From NCBI RefSeq assembly GCF_000308875.1, contig NZ_BAGL01000127.1, positions 62,001 to 126,000 of the forward strand: a stretch of DNA of 64,000 nucleotides, given 5' to 3'. Shown one piece after another: positions 52,329-63,191 of this stretch. The DNA comes from Nocardia transvalensis NBRC 15921. GTDB taxonomy: Bacteria; Actinomycetota; Actinomycetes; Mycobacteriales; Mycobacteriaceae. Made by a program: the position numbers and the translations under genes. The notes under the pieces are model-generated. The model searched no databases. It saw nothing but the letters and a program-made list of their open reading frames with translations, and was not told the origin of the DNA. Numbering within the stretch: position 1 is the stretch's first letter; each line of letters opens with the position of its first letter.

Positions 52329-53198
52329 TTACTTTGTTGCCGTGTCGCGCGATGTGGTGATCTCGGCGATGACCGCGTCGCTGAACGTCGGCCATACCGC
52401 GCGCGCCCAGTCGCCGAAATTCTCGTCGCTCAGCGCCACGCACGCCACCCCGAGCGCCGGATCGGCCCACAGGAACGTCCCCGACTGGCCGAAGTGGCCG
52501 TAGGTCCGGGGCGAGTTGGCGGCGCCCGTCCAGTGCGGAGTTTTATGGTCGCGGATCTCGAATCCCAGACCCCAATCATTGGGGCGCTGGGTGCCATAGC
52601 CGGGCAGCACGCCGTTGCGGCCCGGGAATTGCACCCCGGTCGCCTCGTCGAGCGTTTGCCGGGAAATGAGCGTGGGGTTCAGCAACTCTCCCGCGAAACG
52701 GAGCAGGTCGTCCAGCGAGGACCGTGCCGCATGACCCGCCGAACCGGCGAGCACCGAGGATTTCATTTCGAGAGGCTCGAATACTGCCTCGTGCAGATAT
52801 TCCGGGAAGTCGATTCCGGTCTGGTCGGTCACGAACCGCGCCAGCACCTCGAATCCGGAGCTGGAGTAGATGCGCCGCTCCCCCGGCTCGGCCATGATCA
52901 CGTTGGTGTCGAAGGCCAGCCCCGAGGTGTGGGCCAGCAGGTGGCGCACGGTGGCGCCGGGCGGTCCGGCCGGCTGGTCGAGTTCGATGGCGCCTTCCTC
53001 CACGGCCACCAGGACCGCGTAGGCCGCTAGGGGTTTGGTCACGGAGGCGAGTGCGAACACCCGTTCCCTGTCGCCCTCGACACCCACAACCCCTCGAGAG
53101 GTTGCCACCCCTGCCGCGGCATGCCGAACCGGCCACTCCCGAATCTGCTCCAGCGCTCGCACGCGCAAGAGCCTACGACTCGTCCCCACCGCCCCCAC
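52329..53198 (-). CDS. Serine hydrolase, beta-lactamase/PBP-like (first of a divergent pair)
   Basis: A 289-residue beta-lactamase-fold hydrolase. SVTK gives the nucleophile Ser52 and Lys55; YSSSGFE is the second motif (YxN-like, with Ser in the Asn place) and YGHFGQSG stands for the third (HxG). No signal peptide is visible, so it is probably cytoplasmic. Relatives are esterases or peptidases rather than beta-lactamases. It diverges from a second serine hydrolase, with a 45-bp repeat array between them. Confidence 0.82.
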   Translation of the reverse strand: MGAVGTSRRLLRVRALEQIREWPVRHAAAGVATSRGVVGVEGDRERVFALASVTKPLAAYAVLVAVEEGAIELDQPAGPPGATVRHLLAHTSGLAFDTNVIMAEPGERRIYSSSGFEVLARFVTDQTGIDFPEYLHEAVFEPLEMKSSVLAGSAGHAARSSLDDLLRFAGELLNPTLISRQTLDEATGVQFPGRNGVLPGYGTQRPNDWGLGFEIRDHKTPHWTGAANSPRTYGHFGQSGTFLWADPALGVACVALSDENFGDWARAVWPTFSDAVIAEITTSRDTATK

Positions 53199-53275
53199 GC
53201 CCGGTTCCGCGTGTCCCCGTCCCGCCTCGCGCGTCGCCTCCCCCTACCAGCGGGCGGGGAAACATGCGTCCCCAC

Positions 53276-53430
53276 AGAACAATCGCGCCACCCACACGAA
53301 CACGACACATGCGCCCGCCGAGAACAATCAAGCCACCCGCGAACACGACGCATGTGCCCCGCCGAGAACAATCAAGCCACCCACACGAACACGACGCATG
53401 TGCCCCGCCGAGAGCAATCAGGTCGCGCGC
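53276..53430. repeat. Imperfect tandem repeat, about 45-bp period, 3-4 copies
   Basis: AGAACAATC-type units start at 53276, 53321, 53365 and 53411 (periods 45, 44, 46). The copies share CCACCC, CGAACACGAC and GCATG-containing segments. The array lies in the 267-base gap between the divergent serine hydrolases, in the promoter region of both. Confidence 0.75.
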
Positions 53431-53465
53431 GGGCATGGCGGCGGGGCCGATACGATCGTCCGATC

Positions 53466-54656
53466 ATGAGTGAGTTACCCACGATTCACGGCGAGGTGGC
53501 GGCCGGGTTCGGGCCGGTCGCGGATGCGTTCCGGCGGAACTTCGCGCGGCACGGGGAGATCGGGGCGGCGGTCGCGGTGTATGCCGGGGATCGGGCCGTG
53601 GTGGATCTGTGGGCGGGGTTCCGGGATCGGCGGCGGAGCGTGCCCTGGGAGCGCGACACGATGGCGCCGGTGTTCTCCTCCACGAAGGGGATGGCGGCGT
53701 TCGTGATCGCGAGCGCGGTCTCGCGCGGCCTGCTCGGCTACGAGGAGCCGGTGGCGCGGTACTGGCCCGAATTCGGCTCGCACGGTAAGGATTCGGTGAC
53801 CGTGCGCCAGCTCATCGACCATCAGGCCGGGCTGCCGGTGCTCGATCGGGTGGTGCGCCTGGGCGATATGGCCGATCGGGACGGGCTCGCCGATATCCTC
53901 GCGGCCCAGAAACCGATGTGGCGGCCCGGAACCCGGCACGGCTACCACCCGATCACCGCGGGGCTGTACCAGGGAGAGCTGATTCGCCGGGTCGACCCGG
54001 AGCGCCGGAGCCTGGGCCGGGTCTTCGCCGAGGATTTCGCCGCGCCGCTGGGCGCCGACTTCTTCATCGGCCTGCCCGCCGACGAGCCGCTCGACCGTGT
54101 CGCCGCACTCTCGGCGACGGCGGGCCTGGACGTGCTGCGCTATGAGCGAGATCTGCCGCTGCGCATAGGGATTCAGCTCTACGCCAAGCGCGGGCTCACC
54201 TACCGGGCCCTCAGCAGCCCCCGCACCGGCGCACCGCAGAAGGCCGCCCGGCGCGAATTCCTCGGCGTGGAGAGCCCGGCCGCCGGCGGCGTCGGCACCG
54301 CCCGCGCGCTGGCCAGAGTGTACGGCGCGGCCGCCGCCGATACCGGCGAACTGCCCGTCGACGCCCCGACCCTGGACCGGCTCGCCGCCGCCGACACCGC
54401 CGCGGACGTCCCCGCCGACGACCTGATCCTGCTCACTCGGAGCCGCTACCACCTCGGCTTCCGAAAGTCCTGCGGCACATTCCGTTTCGGCTCCGACAAG
54501 CGCGCGTACGGCACCACCGGCTACGGCGGTTCCTTCGGCTTCGCCGATCCCGCCACCGGCCTCGGCTTCGGCTACGTCATGAACCGCCTCGGCACCGCCG
54601 TCCTCGACGACGCCCGCGCTCGCAACCTCCGACAGGCCCTCCTTCGCTGCCTGTAG
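53466..54656 (+). CDS. Serine hydrolase, beta-lactamase-related esterase type (second of the pair)
   Basis: A 396-residue protein of the beta-lactamase-related family with FSSTKG (Ser71, Lys74) as the nucleophile motif, a GYHPITAGLYQGELIRRVDP segment carrying the conserved Tyr, and a C-terminal GYGGSFGFADP loop that fits the third motif. Such proteins are often carboxylesterases (EstB-like) or lipid hydrolases in mycolata (LipL/LipD-like). No signal peptide is visible. The ATG at 53466 follows the repeat array; a palindromic element with amplified right arm follows the stop. Confidence 0.85.
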   Translation: MSELPTIHGEVAAGFGPVADAFRRNFARHGEIGAAVAVYAGDRAVVDLWAGFRDRRRSVPWERDTMAPVFSSTKGMAAFVIASAVSRGLLGYEEPVARYWPEFGSHGKDSVTVRQLIDHQAGLPVLDRVVRLGDMADRDGLADILAAQKPMWRPGTRHGYHPITAGLYQGELIRRVDPERRSLGRVFAEDFAAPLGADFFIGLPADEPLDRVAALSATAGLDVLRYERDLPLRIGIQLYAKRGLTYRALSSPRTGAPQKAARREFLGVESPAAGGVGTARALARVYGAAAADTGELPVDAPTLDRLAAADTAADVPADDLILLTRSRYHLGFRKSCGTFRFGSDKRAYGTTGYGGSFGFADPATGLGFGYVMNRLGTAVLDDARARNLRQALLRCL

Positions 54657-54678
54657 CTCTCATGAGTGCGGTCGGGAG

Positions 54679-54703
54679 TTCCCGGCCAAAAACGTGCCGG
54701 GAA
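54679..54703. terminator. 25-nt palindromic element downstream of the second serine hydrolase
   Basis: TTCCCGGC, loop CAAAAACGT, GCCGGGAA: same layout as the copies at 42193 and 51636, but both ends of the stem have changed together (G-C to T-A), which keeps the pairing. It lies 22 bases after the stop. Confidence 0.65.
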
Positions 54704-54795
54704 AGAGGGAGGCGTGCCGGGGCAGAGGGAGGCGTGCCGGGAAAGAGGGAGGCGTGCCTGGAAAGAGGGAGGCGTGCCTGGAAAGAGGGAGGCGT
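54696..54795 (+). repeat. Five tandem 20-bp copies of the palindrome's right arm
   Basis: The unit GCCGGGAAAGAGGGAGGCGT occurs at 54696, 54716, 54736, 54756 and 54776 (copies 2, 4 and 5 with small changes), followed by a partial sixth. Each copy contains the right arm of the hairpin at 54679-54703. Confidence 0.85.
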
Positions 54796-54809
54796 GCCGT
54801 GCCTCGGGG

Positions 54810-55391
54810 TCAGGCGGCGACGTCGTGGAGGTGGTGGACGAGGTCGTGGGCGAAGTAGCGGGACATGGAGTCGACGGTGAAATCGGAGCCGTTGCTGCGG
54901 CGGGCGGCGCGGGCGCGGTCGGCCGGGGGCACGGATTCGAAAGCGCGGGAGACGGTTTCGGCGGCCGCGAGGAGTGCGGTGGCGACGGTGGCGGGGTCTT
55001 GGTCGCCGTAGCGGGCGGCCGTGGCGGTGGCGTCCTGGTCCCAGTTGGAGAACATCGGGACCCCGGCGGAATCGAGGGTGACGGCCGGGTCGTAGGCGGG
55101 GATATCCGCGACGGGCGCGGCCCCGGTACCGGTCAGGGCGATATCGAGACGATGGGTGAAGATCCGGCACACATCGCGCACATGGGCCGCGTATTCCAGC
55201 GGAGACCACGTCGACTCGTCCGGCCGGACCGCCGCCTCCGGCCGCCGGAGCACGACCGCGAAGCGGGCCGCGGCATCGCGGGTCAGGTCCGGGACCTGCT
55301 CGTAACCGGTCCCGGGCCCGTCGAAACCGCACTCCGGGCAGGTCGCGCTCAGGACCCAGGTCCAGTCCTTGTCATCGGGAACGATCGGCAT
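54810..55391 (-). CDS. DinB/maleylpyruvate-isomerase-like protein
   Basis: A 193-residue helical protein starting MPIVPDDKDWTWVLSATCPE. The fold resembles DinB/mycothiol-dependent maleylpyruvate isomerase-like four-helix bundles: SPLEYAAHVRDVCRIFTHRL has the first metal-type His, and RYFAHDLVHHLHDVA has the others. These proteins use mycothiol or a metal to transfer or hydrolyse thiol adducts. A short CPECG motif near the start may bind zinc. The ATG at 55391 is preferred to 55442, where the upstream residues lack conserved character. Confidence 0.75.
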   Translation of the reverse strand: MPIVPDDKDWTWVLSATCPECGFDGPGTGYEQVPDLTRDAAARFAVVLRRPEAAVRPDESTWSPLEYAAHVRDVCRIFTHRLDIALTGTGAAPVADIPAYDPAVTLDSAGVPMFSNWDQDATATAARYGDQDPATVATALLAAAETVSRAFESVPPADRARAARRSNGSDFTVDSMSRYFAHDLVHHLHDVAA

Positions 55392-55470
55392 GCCGGAAAA
55401 TCTATCCTGGCCGCAATTGAACGGCCACACAATTCCAGCCAATGCTCGCCGAGATTCCGTCAGGCGGCGC

Positions 55471-56526
55471 TCACTCCATCAGGCCGCGCGCCATATCGAA
55501 CAGCTCGAGGGTGATGGAGTGCAGGAAGTCGCCGACCTGCTTGGGCGCCTTCCCCGCGAACGCGCGCGCGTGCGTGCCCTCCAGCACGATGCCGAGCTTG
55601 AAACAGGCCAGCACGGTGTACCAGGTGACATTGCTCAGGTCGCGGTCGGAGAACCGCCCGTAGTGCGCGATCATCTCCTGCGGCGTCGGCAGGCCGCCGA
55701 CCTCGCCGAGCTTGCCGACCAGCGCGCCCTTGGTGGTCCCGGGCTCCGGGCGGGTCGCGATCTGCCAGCCCAGATCCAGCAGCGGATCGCCGATGGTCGA
55801 CATCTCCCAGTCGACCATCGCCGCCACCTGCGGGCCGTCGTAGGAGAACATCATGTTCGCCAGGTGGCAGTCGCCGTGCAGGATGCCGGGCTGCCAGTCG
55901 GACGGCCGGTTGCGATCCAGCCAGTCGCCGACCTGCGTGACACCCGGGATCTCCGGTCCCGGATAGCCCTCGTTGGCGCTGTAGGACTCGAGTTCGGCCG
56001 TCCAGCGCGGCACCTGGCGCTCCAGGAATCCCTCCGGCTTGCCGTAGTCGGCCAGCCCCAGCTCCCGGTAGTCCAGCGCGCCGAGCCGCGCGATGGCCTC
56101 GACCGCCGACAGGCCCATCTGCCGCCGGATCTCCGGATCGCCGGCGTGCAGGGCGGGCAGTTCGGTCTGCGGGTTGAATCCGGTGACCGGTTCCATGAGG
56201 TAGAACACCGCGCCCAGGACCGATTCGTCGGGGCACGCCGCGATCACCTCGGGCGCGCGCACGCCCGACCCGGTGAGCGCGCCGAGCAGCCGCGCCTCGC
56301 GCCGGATGACCTCGTTGCTCTTGGGCCGCAGATGCTTGGGACCGCGGCGCAGCACGTAGGCGCGGCCGCCGCGGGTGAACCGCAGCATAATGTTCTGGGT
56401 GCCGCCGCCGAGCGGCGCCACATCCTCGAACTCACCGCCGGGCAGGCCCTGCTCATCCATCCATTTCCCGACGATCGTGAAGTCGACGACCTCGCGGTCC
56501 ACATCGGCCGGTTGCACCACAGACAT
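55471..56526 (-). CDS. Phosphotransferase family protein (APH-like, ACAD10/11-type)
   Basis: A 351-residue kinase-fold protein. The catalytic loop is ILHGDCHLANMMF, and the metal motif is MVDWEMSTIGDPLLDLGWQI. The N-terminal lobe contains LGGGTQNIMLRFTRGGRAYV and the lysine-like position as VLRRGP. The sequence style is that of the actinobacterial family related to the kinase domain of ACAD10/11, which acts on hydroxyacyl-CoA in fatty acid breakdown. The start at 56526 (MSVVQPADVD) follows GTGGGAC. It diverges from the aminodeoxychorismate synthase gene. Confidence 0.85.
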   Translation of the reverse strand: MSVVQPADVDREVVDFTIVGKWMDEQGLPGGEFEDVAPLGGGTQNIMLRFTRGGRAYVLRRGPKHLRPKSNEVIRREARLLGALTGSGVRAPEVIAACPDESVLGAVFYLMEPVTGFNPQTELPALHAGDPEIRRQMGLSAVEAIARLGALDYRELGLADYGKPEGFLERQVPRWTAELESYSANEGYPGPEIPGVTQVGDWLDRNRPSDWQPGILHGDCHLANMMFSYDGPQVAAMVDWEMSTIGDPLLDLGWQIATRPEPGTTKGALVGKLGEVGGLPTPQEMIAHYGRFSDRDLSNVTWYTVLACFKLGIVLEGTHARAFAGKAPKQVGDFLHSITLELFDMARGLME

Positions 56527-56621
56527 GTCCCACATTGTGCACCAGCCGGCGCGGGCAACTGAAGGCATATGCCCTCAATGCGGTGTGCCGGTGGTTCGCG
56601 GGTACCGGATACGGTGAATCC

Positions 56622-58790
<2,169 letters not shown>

Positions 58791-58842
58791 CCCCGCGCGG
58801 TCGAGCGGATGTGTCGGCCACGCCTGGCATAGTTCGATCACG

Positions 58843-60453
58843 ATGACACGCATCGATCCGACACCGGTACCGACGTCGCTGCTGACCGTGCGCCTGTCCT
58901 GGCGGTCGGCGCACGCGGTGGACGCGCACGCCGTACTGCTGTCCGGCGGCCGGGCGCGGTCCGGGCACGACGCGGTGTTCTTCAACGCGCCCCGGCATCC
59001 GTCGCAGGCCGTCACGCTGGACCAGGAGCCGCTGCCGGGGACCGCGCGGCTGTCGGTCTCGCTGCCGCGCACCGAGGCCGAGGTCGATCGCGTCGTCGTG
59101 GCCGGATCGGTGGCGGACGGAGAGCTGGCCGAGGTACCCGGCCTGGCACTGAGCGTCGAGGATGCCGAGGGGCTGGTGGCACGGGCCGATCCGGCGCCAC
59201 CGGCGGGCGCGCGCGCCATGGTGTTCGGCGAATTCCACCGACGGGACGGCCGCTGGTGGTTTCACGCGGACGGCACCGGAAACGCCTCGCTCGCGGAGCT
59301 TTTCGCCGCATTCGGGGTCCCGGTGGCGGCGATGTCGCTGACTCGCACCACCGTCGGCGACCGCGTGGGCGAGATCCACTCCGCGCCACCGGATCCCGAC
59401 CGCGCCGACTGGCACCCCGACCCCGGCGGCGCATCGGTGTCGCGGTGGTGGGACGGCGCGGAGTGGACCGGCGCGACCGCGCCGGCGCCACCGTCGGACG
59501 CACGCGCCTGCGTCCGCTGCGGCCGGCGTCGCGGCTGGCGGATGCTCGGCGGCTCCTCCCCCTGCCGCCCCTGCGCCGCCGAGATCGAGGAGTACCTGCG
59601 CGGCTGGCGCGGCCGGGCCTGGCGGGTACTCACCGGCGAGGGCCCGCGCGGCGAGGCGTGGGAGGAACTCTGGACGGCCCTGCGATACCAGCGCATCGAC
59701 GCCGAGACCGGCCGCGCCGCACTGCGGCCACCGGGCCTGGCCTACGTGGAGCGGCTGGCGGCCTTCGCGCTCGCCGACGGCGAGGTCACGCCCGACGCCC
59801 TGGACGATTTCGAGGCGACCGCCGAATCGCTGGCCCTCACCGGCCCGCAGATCGACGACCTGCGCCGGCGCCTGCACCGCGGCCACACGCTGACCCGCCT
59901 GCGCGCGGGCGAGCTGCCCTACGTGCGCGCCACCGACCTGCACCTCGATCCCGAGGAGCGGGTGCACGTGGATGTGGCGGCGACCCGCGTCCGGCAGCTG
60001 GCCCGCGGCCCGAAAACCACTGCGGGACGGCTGATCTGCTCGAACAAGAAGCTGCGCTTCGTCGGGCCCGAGGCGGGCGTGGAACTCCCGTGGTCACGCA
60101 TCGTCTCCGTCACCGCCGACGCGGGCACGGTCTCCGTCTCGGCGACCTCCGCGCGCGGCGGCGCCGACTTCGAGGTCGCCGACCCGGAGCTGATCGCCGC
60201 CGCGCTCGAAGGCGCGCTACGGGTGGCCAAACGGCTGGCCCTCGCACCCGGCCGCCGCGACCGCCGCTCCATCCCGCCGGAGATCAAGGCCGAGGTCTGG
60301 CAGCGCGACGGCGGCCGGTGCGCCGAGTGCGGCGCCACCCACTACCTCGAATTCGACCACGTCATCCCCTTCAGCCGCGGCGGGGCCACCAGTGCTGCCA
60401 ACCTGCAGATCCTGTGCCGTGGCTGCAATCGAACCAAGGGCGCACGCATCTGA
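58843..60453 (+). CDS. Multidomain TerD-like / DUF2510 / zinc-ribbon / TerB-like / PH-like / HNH nuclease protein
   Basis: A 536-residue protein of several parts. Residues 14-175 resemble TerD (VRLSWRSAHAVDAHAVLL, VFFNAPRHPSQAV) with few of the usual calcium acids. A DUF2510-like motif follows (WHPDPGG and RWWDGAEWT, 190-209), then a Cys4 ribbon (CVRC 223-226, CRPC 241-244). Residues 296-346 are TerB-like helices, and 355-465 look like a PH-type domain. The C-terminus is an HNH nuclease: Cys493/496, Asp505-His506, Asn520, Cys525/528. Ter proteins link membrane stress to nucleic-acid processing. Domain calls apart from HNH and DUF2510 are by resemblance. It starts 52 bases after pabAB. Confidence 0.8.
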   Translation: MTRIDPTPVPTSLLTVRLSWRSAHAVDAHAVLLSGGRARSGHDAVFFNAPRHPSQAVTLDQEPLPGTARLSVSLPRTEAEVDRVVVAGSVADGELAEVPGLALSVEDAEGLVARADPAPPAGARAMVFGEFHRRDGRWWFHADGTGNASLAELFAAFGVPVAAMSLTRTTVGDRVGEIHSAPPDPDRADWHPDPGGASVSRWWDGAEWTGATAPAPPSDARACVRCGRRRGWRMLGGSSPCRPCAAEIEEYLRGWRGRAWRVLTGEGPRGEAWEELWTALRYQRIDAETGRAALRPPGLAYVERLAAFALADGEVTPDALDDFEATAESLALTGPQIDDLRRRLHRGHTLTRLRAGELPYVRATDLHLDPEERVHVDVAATRVRQLARGPKTTAGRLICSNKKLRFVGPEAGVELPWSRIVSVTADAGTVSVSATSARGGADFEVADPELIAAALEGALRVAKRLALAPGRRDRRSIPPEIKAEVWQRDGGRCAECGATHYLEFDHVIPFSRGGATSAANLQILCRGCNRTKGARI

Positions 60454-60837
60454 CCATCGAGGGTGAACGCCGCGGATCCCGAGCTGACGGCCGGTCGATA
60501 TCGGATCCGAGTAGCACCCCGTTGTGCCGCCTCGCCTCCGACACGTGCCCCGTTGCACGCGCCCGCCGCAGGCCCCGGAACCAGGCGCTCCCGCCGCTTC
60601 TCCGCCACGGCATCGCGCCCCGCACCGCCCGCCTACCGCGCGAATTCACCCCGATAGGCTCTTGAAACGTCACGTCCCATAACGGTCGGATTACCCGGCC
60701 TGTCGCCCGCACAGTGCCGCCGACTCACGGCCTCGATACACGCACCCGCCGCCCGGGAATCGGATACCGAACCGCCCGCGGCATCGGGTGTACCACGCAC
60801 GGGCCCAGTGCCGGGAATCCACTCGCGGGTATGCGAA
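60454..60837. other. Gap without a convincing gene
   Basis: 384 bases between the HNH gene and the convergent alpha/beta hydrolase. Short frames exist on both strands, but they are arginine- and proline-rich without ribosome sites. No perfect hairpin of note was seen. Confidence 0.45.
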
Positions 60838-61668
60838 TCAGCTGGCGAGAGCCGCGGTGGTGGCCGATCGAATTGCGGTGGTAACCGTTTCGGGGGATTC
60901 GAGCATGACCAGGTGGCCGCAGGAGGGAACGGTGACGGACTCGACCGGGTTGAGCGTGGCGTTGAGGCGCGCGCCCGCGGCCGGGGACAGGATGCGATTC
61001 TTCTCGCCCCAGATCGTGGTGATCGGCGGGAAGGTCGGTCCGGGGCGGAAGCGGTCGAGTTCGGCCAGCCGCGGCAGGTCGCGCGCGATGGCGGCGGCCG
61101 GGAGCAGGCGGCGGGGTTCCGACCAGCGGCGCCGCAGACCGGCGACGGCCTCCGGACCACGGCTGCGCCCTTCGGGGCCGAGCTGTTCACGCACCACCCA
61201 CGAGGCGGCCGGACCGGGCAGCCGGGTGGCCCCGGCCAGGCTGTCGAGCGGCAGGTAGCGGGCCGCGCGGGCGGTCCAGCCGGTCGGCGTGGGTCGCAGC
61301 GTGGCGGCGGTGAGCGGGCTGCTCAGCACCAGCGCGCGGACGAGCTGCGGATTGCGGCGCGCGTACAGCAGCGACAGCGCGCTGCCGAAACAGTGGCCGA
61401 CGAGGATGAGGTTGCGCAGCCGGTGGGACGCGACGAACTCCGACACCAGCCGCAGATAGTTGTCGACGGTGTACCCGGAGTCGGGAATATCGGACTCGCC
61501 GTAACCCATCAAATCCATCGCGTAGACGCTGTGCGTACGCCGCATGGCCTCGAACTGCTCGGACCAGATGGTGCGATCCCCGCCGATGTTGTGCAGGAAC
61601 AAGATCGGATCGCCGGAGCCGGCGTGGTCGTAGGCGATCGACACGCCGTCGTAATCGAACACCGGCAT
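60838..61668 (-). CDS. Alpha/beta hydrolase with a cysteine nucleophile
   Basis: A 276-residue alpha/beta hydrolase. The oxyanion segment is FLHNIGGDRTIW, and the nucleophile elbow is GHCFGS, with Cys93 where serine (or the aspartate of OleB/haloalkane dehalogenases) is usual. The catalytic His lies in SCGHLVMLESPE. Cysteine nucleophiles are known in dienelactone hydrolase and PHA synthase. Its neighbour on the same strand is an oleD/oleC-type operon, so it may process a beta-lactone or similar acyl product, but a 219-base gap with a hairpin separates it from that operon. Confidence 0.85.
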   Translation of the reverse strand: MPVFDYDGVSIAYDHAGSGDPILFLHNIGGDRTIWSEQFEAMRRTHSVYAMDLMGYGESDIPDSGYTVDNYLRLVSEFVASHRLRNLILVGHCFGSALSLLYARRNPQLVRALVLSSPLTAATLRPTPTGWTARAARYLPLDSLAGATRLPGPAASWVVREQLGPEGRSRGPEAVAGLRRRWSEPRRLLPAAAIARDLPRLAELDRFRPGPTFPPITTIWGEKNRILSPAAGARLNATLNPVESVTVPSCGHLVMLESPETVTTAIRSATTAALAS

Positions 61669-61814
61669 CGGACGCTCTCCTCATCGAGTAGCGATGTGCT
61701 GCACAGGCTCTCCGGGCAGTGCCACCCATACTAACCGGTACCGGACGTAACACAAGGCGTTCCGATGCCCCTTCATTCCGGGGCGCAATACCCATTACCC
61801 GAGGTCACGGCGTC

Positions 61815-61833
61815 GGACCAGGGTCATTGGTCC
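61815..61833. terminator. Hairpin downstream of the oleD-like gene
   Basis: GGACCA/TGGTCC is a perfect 6-bp stem with a 7-base loop, 55 bases past the oleD-like stop on the minus strand. It is a plausible terminator separating that operon from the hydrolase gene. Confidence 0.4.
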
Positions 61834-61887
61834 CTCGTTACTCCCGAGTTCCACCTCCGTCATCGGACCGTGCCGACCGCCACGGCA

Positions 61888-62919
61888 CTACGCGTGTTCG
61901 GGCAGCACCTGCTCGCGGCGCAGCCAGTCCTTCAGTTCCGCCATGCCCGTATCCCGGTCGACGACCGGCCGATAGCCGAAATCCCTTGCCGCGGCGCTGA
62001 TATCGTAGGTTCCGGTCCGCGTCATCACCGCGACCGTATAGCGCGACAGCGGCGGTGACCAGCGCTCGGCGACGAACGGTACGCGCCGGGCGGCCTCGAT
62101 CACCGCGACGATCCCCGACACCAGCCGCCGATCCAATTTCCGCGAGGGCGGCTCGTACCCGAGTTCCGCGGTGACCTGCGCCAGGAACCGCCACACGTCG
62201 GTCCGTTCGGCATCGGCCACGAAGTAGGGCTTCCCGCCGACGTTGTCCGAGGCGGCCGCCCGGACGCACGCGTCGACGATATTGCCGACGTGGCACAGCG
62301 ACGCGTACACATCGCGCCCGAACGACAGATCGGGCAGCGTCCCCGCGGCCGCGCGATCCAGCAGGCGCACGATCGGCCCCGACCGGTCCCCCGCACCCCA
62401 GATCGCCCGCGGCCGCAGCGCGCAGGTGGTGAATCCGGGCGCGTCGGCGGCGAGGACGAGCCGCTCGGCGGCGGCCTTGGTCTCGCAGTAATAGTTGAGG
62501 TACCGGCGCGGATACGGCACCGACTCGTCGATGTCGACCTGGTCGCCGCCGTCGCGCTCCATCAGGGCGCTCGGGCTGGAGATGTACACGAACCGCGACG
62601 CCCCGCCCACCCGGGCCGCCGCCAGCAGCCGCTCGGTCGCCCGGACGTTCGCCTGCCGGAACTGCTCCCGCGTCCCGCGCTCGTCCACCCGCGCGGCGCT
62701 GTGGAATACGACGTCGACCCCCGTCGCCGCCCGCGTCAGCGACGCCGGGTCGGTCAGATCTCCGACGACGACCCGGACCTTCTCGATCGCGCCGCCGATA
62801 TCGCGCAGATTACTGGTGGGCCGCACCAGGATCGACACGTCGTAATCGCCGTCGAGCACCAGCCGCCGCACCAGCGCGCCGCCGAGGAATCCCGACGCCC
62901 CGGTCACCAAGGCCCTCAT
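61888..62919 (-). CDS. oleD: OleD/3-beta-hydroxysteroid-dehydrogenase-like NAD(P) reductase
   Basis: A 343-residue short-chain (extended) dehydrogenase. The dinucleotide motif is TGASGFLGG (6-14), and the catalytic set is Ser in VYISSPSALM and Tyr144/Lys148 in YYCETK. In olefin and beta-lactone pathways OleD reduces the 2-alkyl-3-keto acid made by OleA to the 3-hydroxy acid. The start at 62919 overlaps the stop of the small membrane protein gene by 4 bases (ATGA). The neighbouring oleC-like gene supports the assignment; alone, it could be any 3-beta-HSD-like enzyme. Confidence 0.8.
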   Translation of the reverse strand: MRALVTGASGFLGGALVRRLVLDGDYDVSILVRPTSNLRDIGGAIEKVRVVVGDLTDPASLTRAATGVDVVFHSAARVDERGTREQFRQANVRATERLLAAARVGGASRFVYISSPSALMERDGGDQVDIDESVPYPRRYLNYYCETKAAAERLVLAADAPGFTTCALRPRAIWGAGDRSGPIVRLLDRAAAGTLPDLSFGRDVYASLCHVGNIVDACVRAAASDNVGGKPYFVADAERTDVWRFLAQVTAELGYEPPSRKLDRRLVSGIVAVIEAARRVPFVAERWSPPLSRYTVAVMTRTGTYDISAAARDFGYRPVVDRDTGMAELKDWLRREQVLPEHA

Positions 62920-63191
62920 GACGCCTCCCCGGGCAGGGTCCGCCACCAGGTCAGCCCGAAGATCTGGGTCATCGCGGCGGTCTCCAGCCGGGAGCGACCG
63001 GCGCGATCGTCGGCGGCCAGCGCCATCGGGATCTGCGCCGCGTGACCGGCGGTGCTGAGAATCAGGTCGGTCCACCACAGCGTGCGCAGCACGCGGCTGG
63101 CGGGAGCGCGCCCGGCCACCGCGACCAGCAGGCCCACCAGCAGATACAGCCATCCCAGCAGCGGGACGGCCCGGAGCACAACGGTTTTCAC
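62916..63191 (-). CDS. Small membrane protein in the ole-like operon
   Basis: A 91-residue hydrophobic protein starting GTG at 63191 (MKTVVLRAVPLLGWLYLLVG). It has one clear N-terminal helix, a second hydrophobic region around TLWWTDLILSTAGHAAQIPM and a polar C-terminus. It is coupled at both ends by 4-base overlaps, to oleC (GTGA) and oleD (ATGA), so its product probably works with theirs, perhaps to hold the pathway at the membrane (inference). I do not recognise a family. Confidence 0.7.
   Translation of the reverse strand: MKTVVLRAVPLLGWLYLLVGLLVAVAGRAPASRVLRTLWWTDLILSTAGHAAQIPMALAADDRAGRSRLETAAMTQIFGLTWWRTLPGEAS

Noticed and set aside
53276..53430. Possible CRISPR array
   Set aside because: Units are contiguous and imperfect with no unique spacers, and no cas genes are present. 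It is a tandem repeat.
54696..54795. Possible CRISPR array or IS end
   Set aside because: The 20-bp units are directly abutting with no spacers, and no transposase is nearby. They are copies of a hairpin arm.
61735..61744. Palindrome CCGGTACCGG upstream of the Cys hydrolase gene
   Set aside because: A 10-bp GC-rich palindrome is expected by chance at this length of sequence; no second copy nearby.
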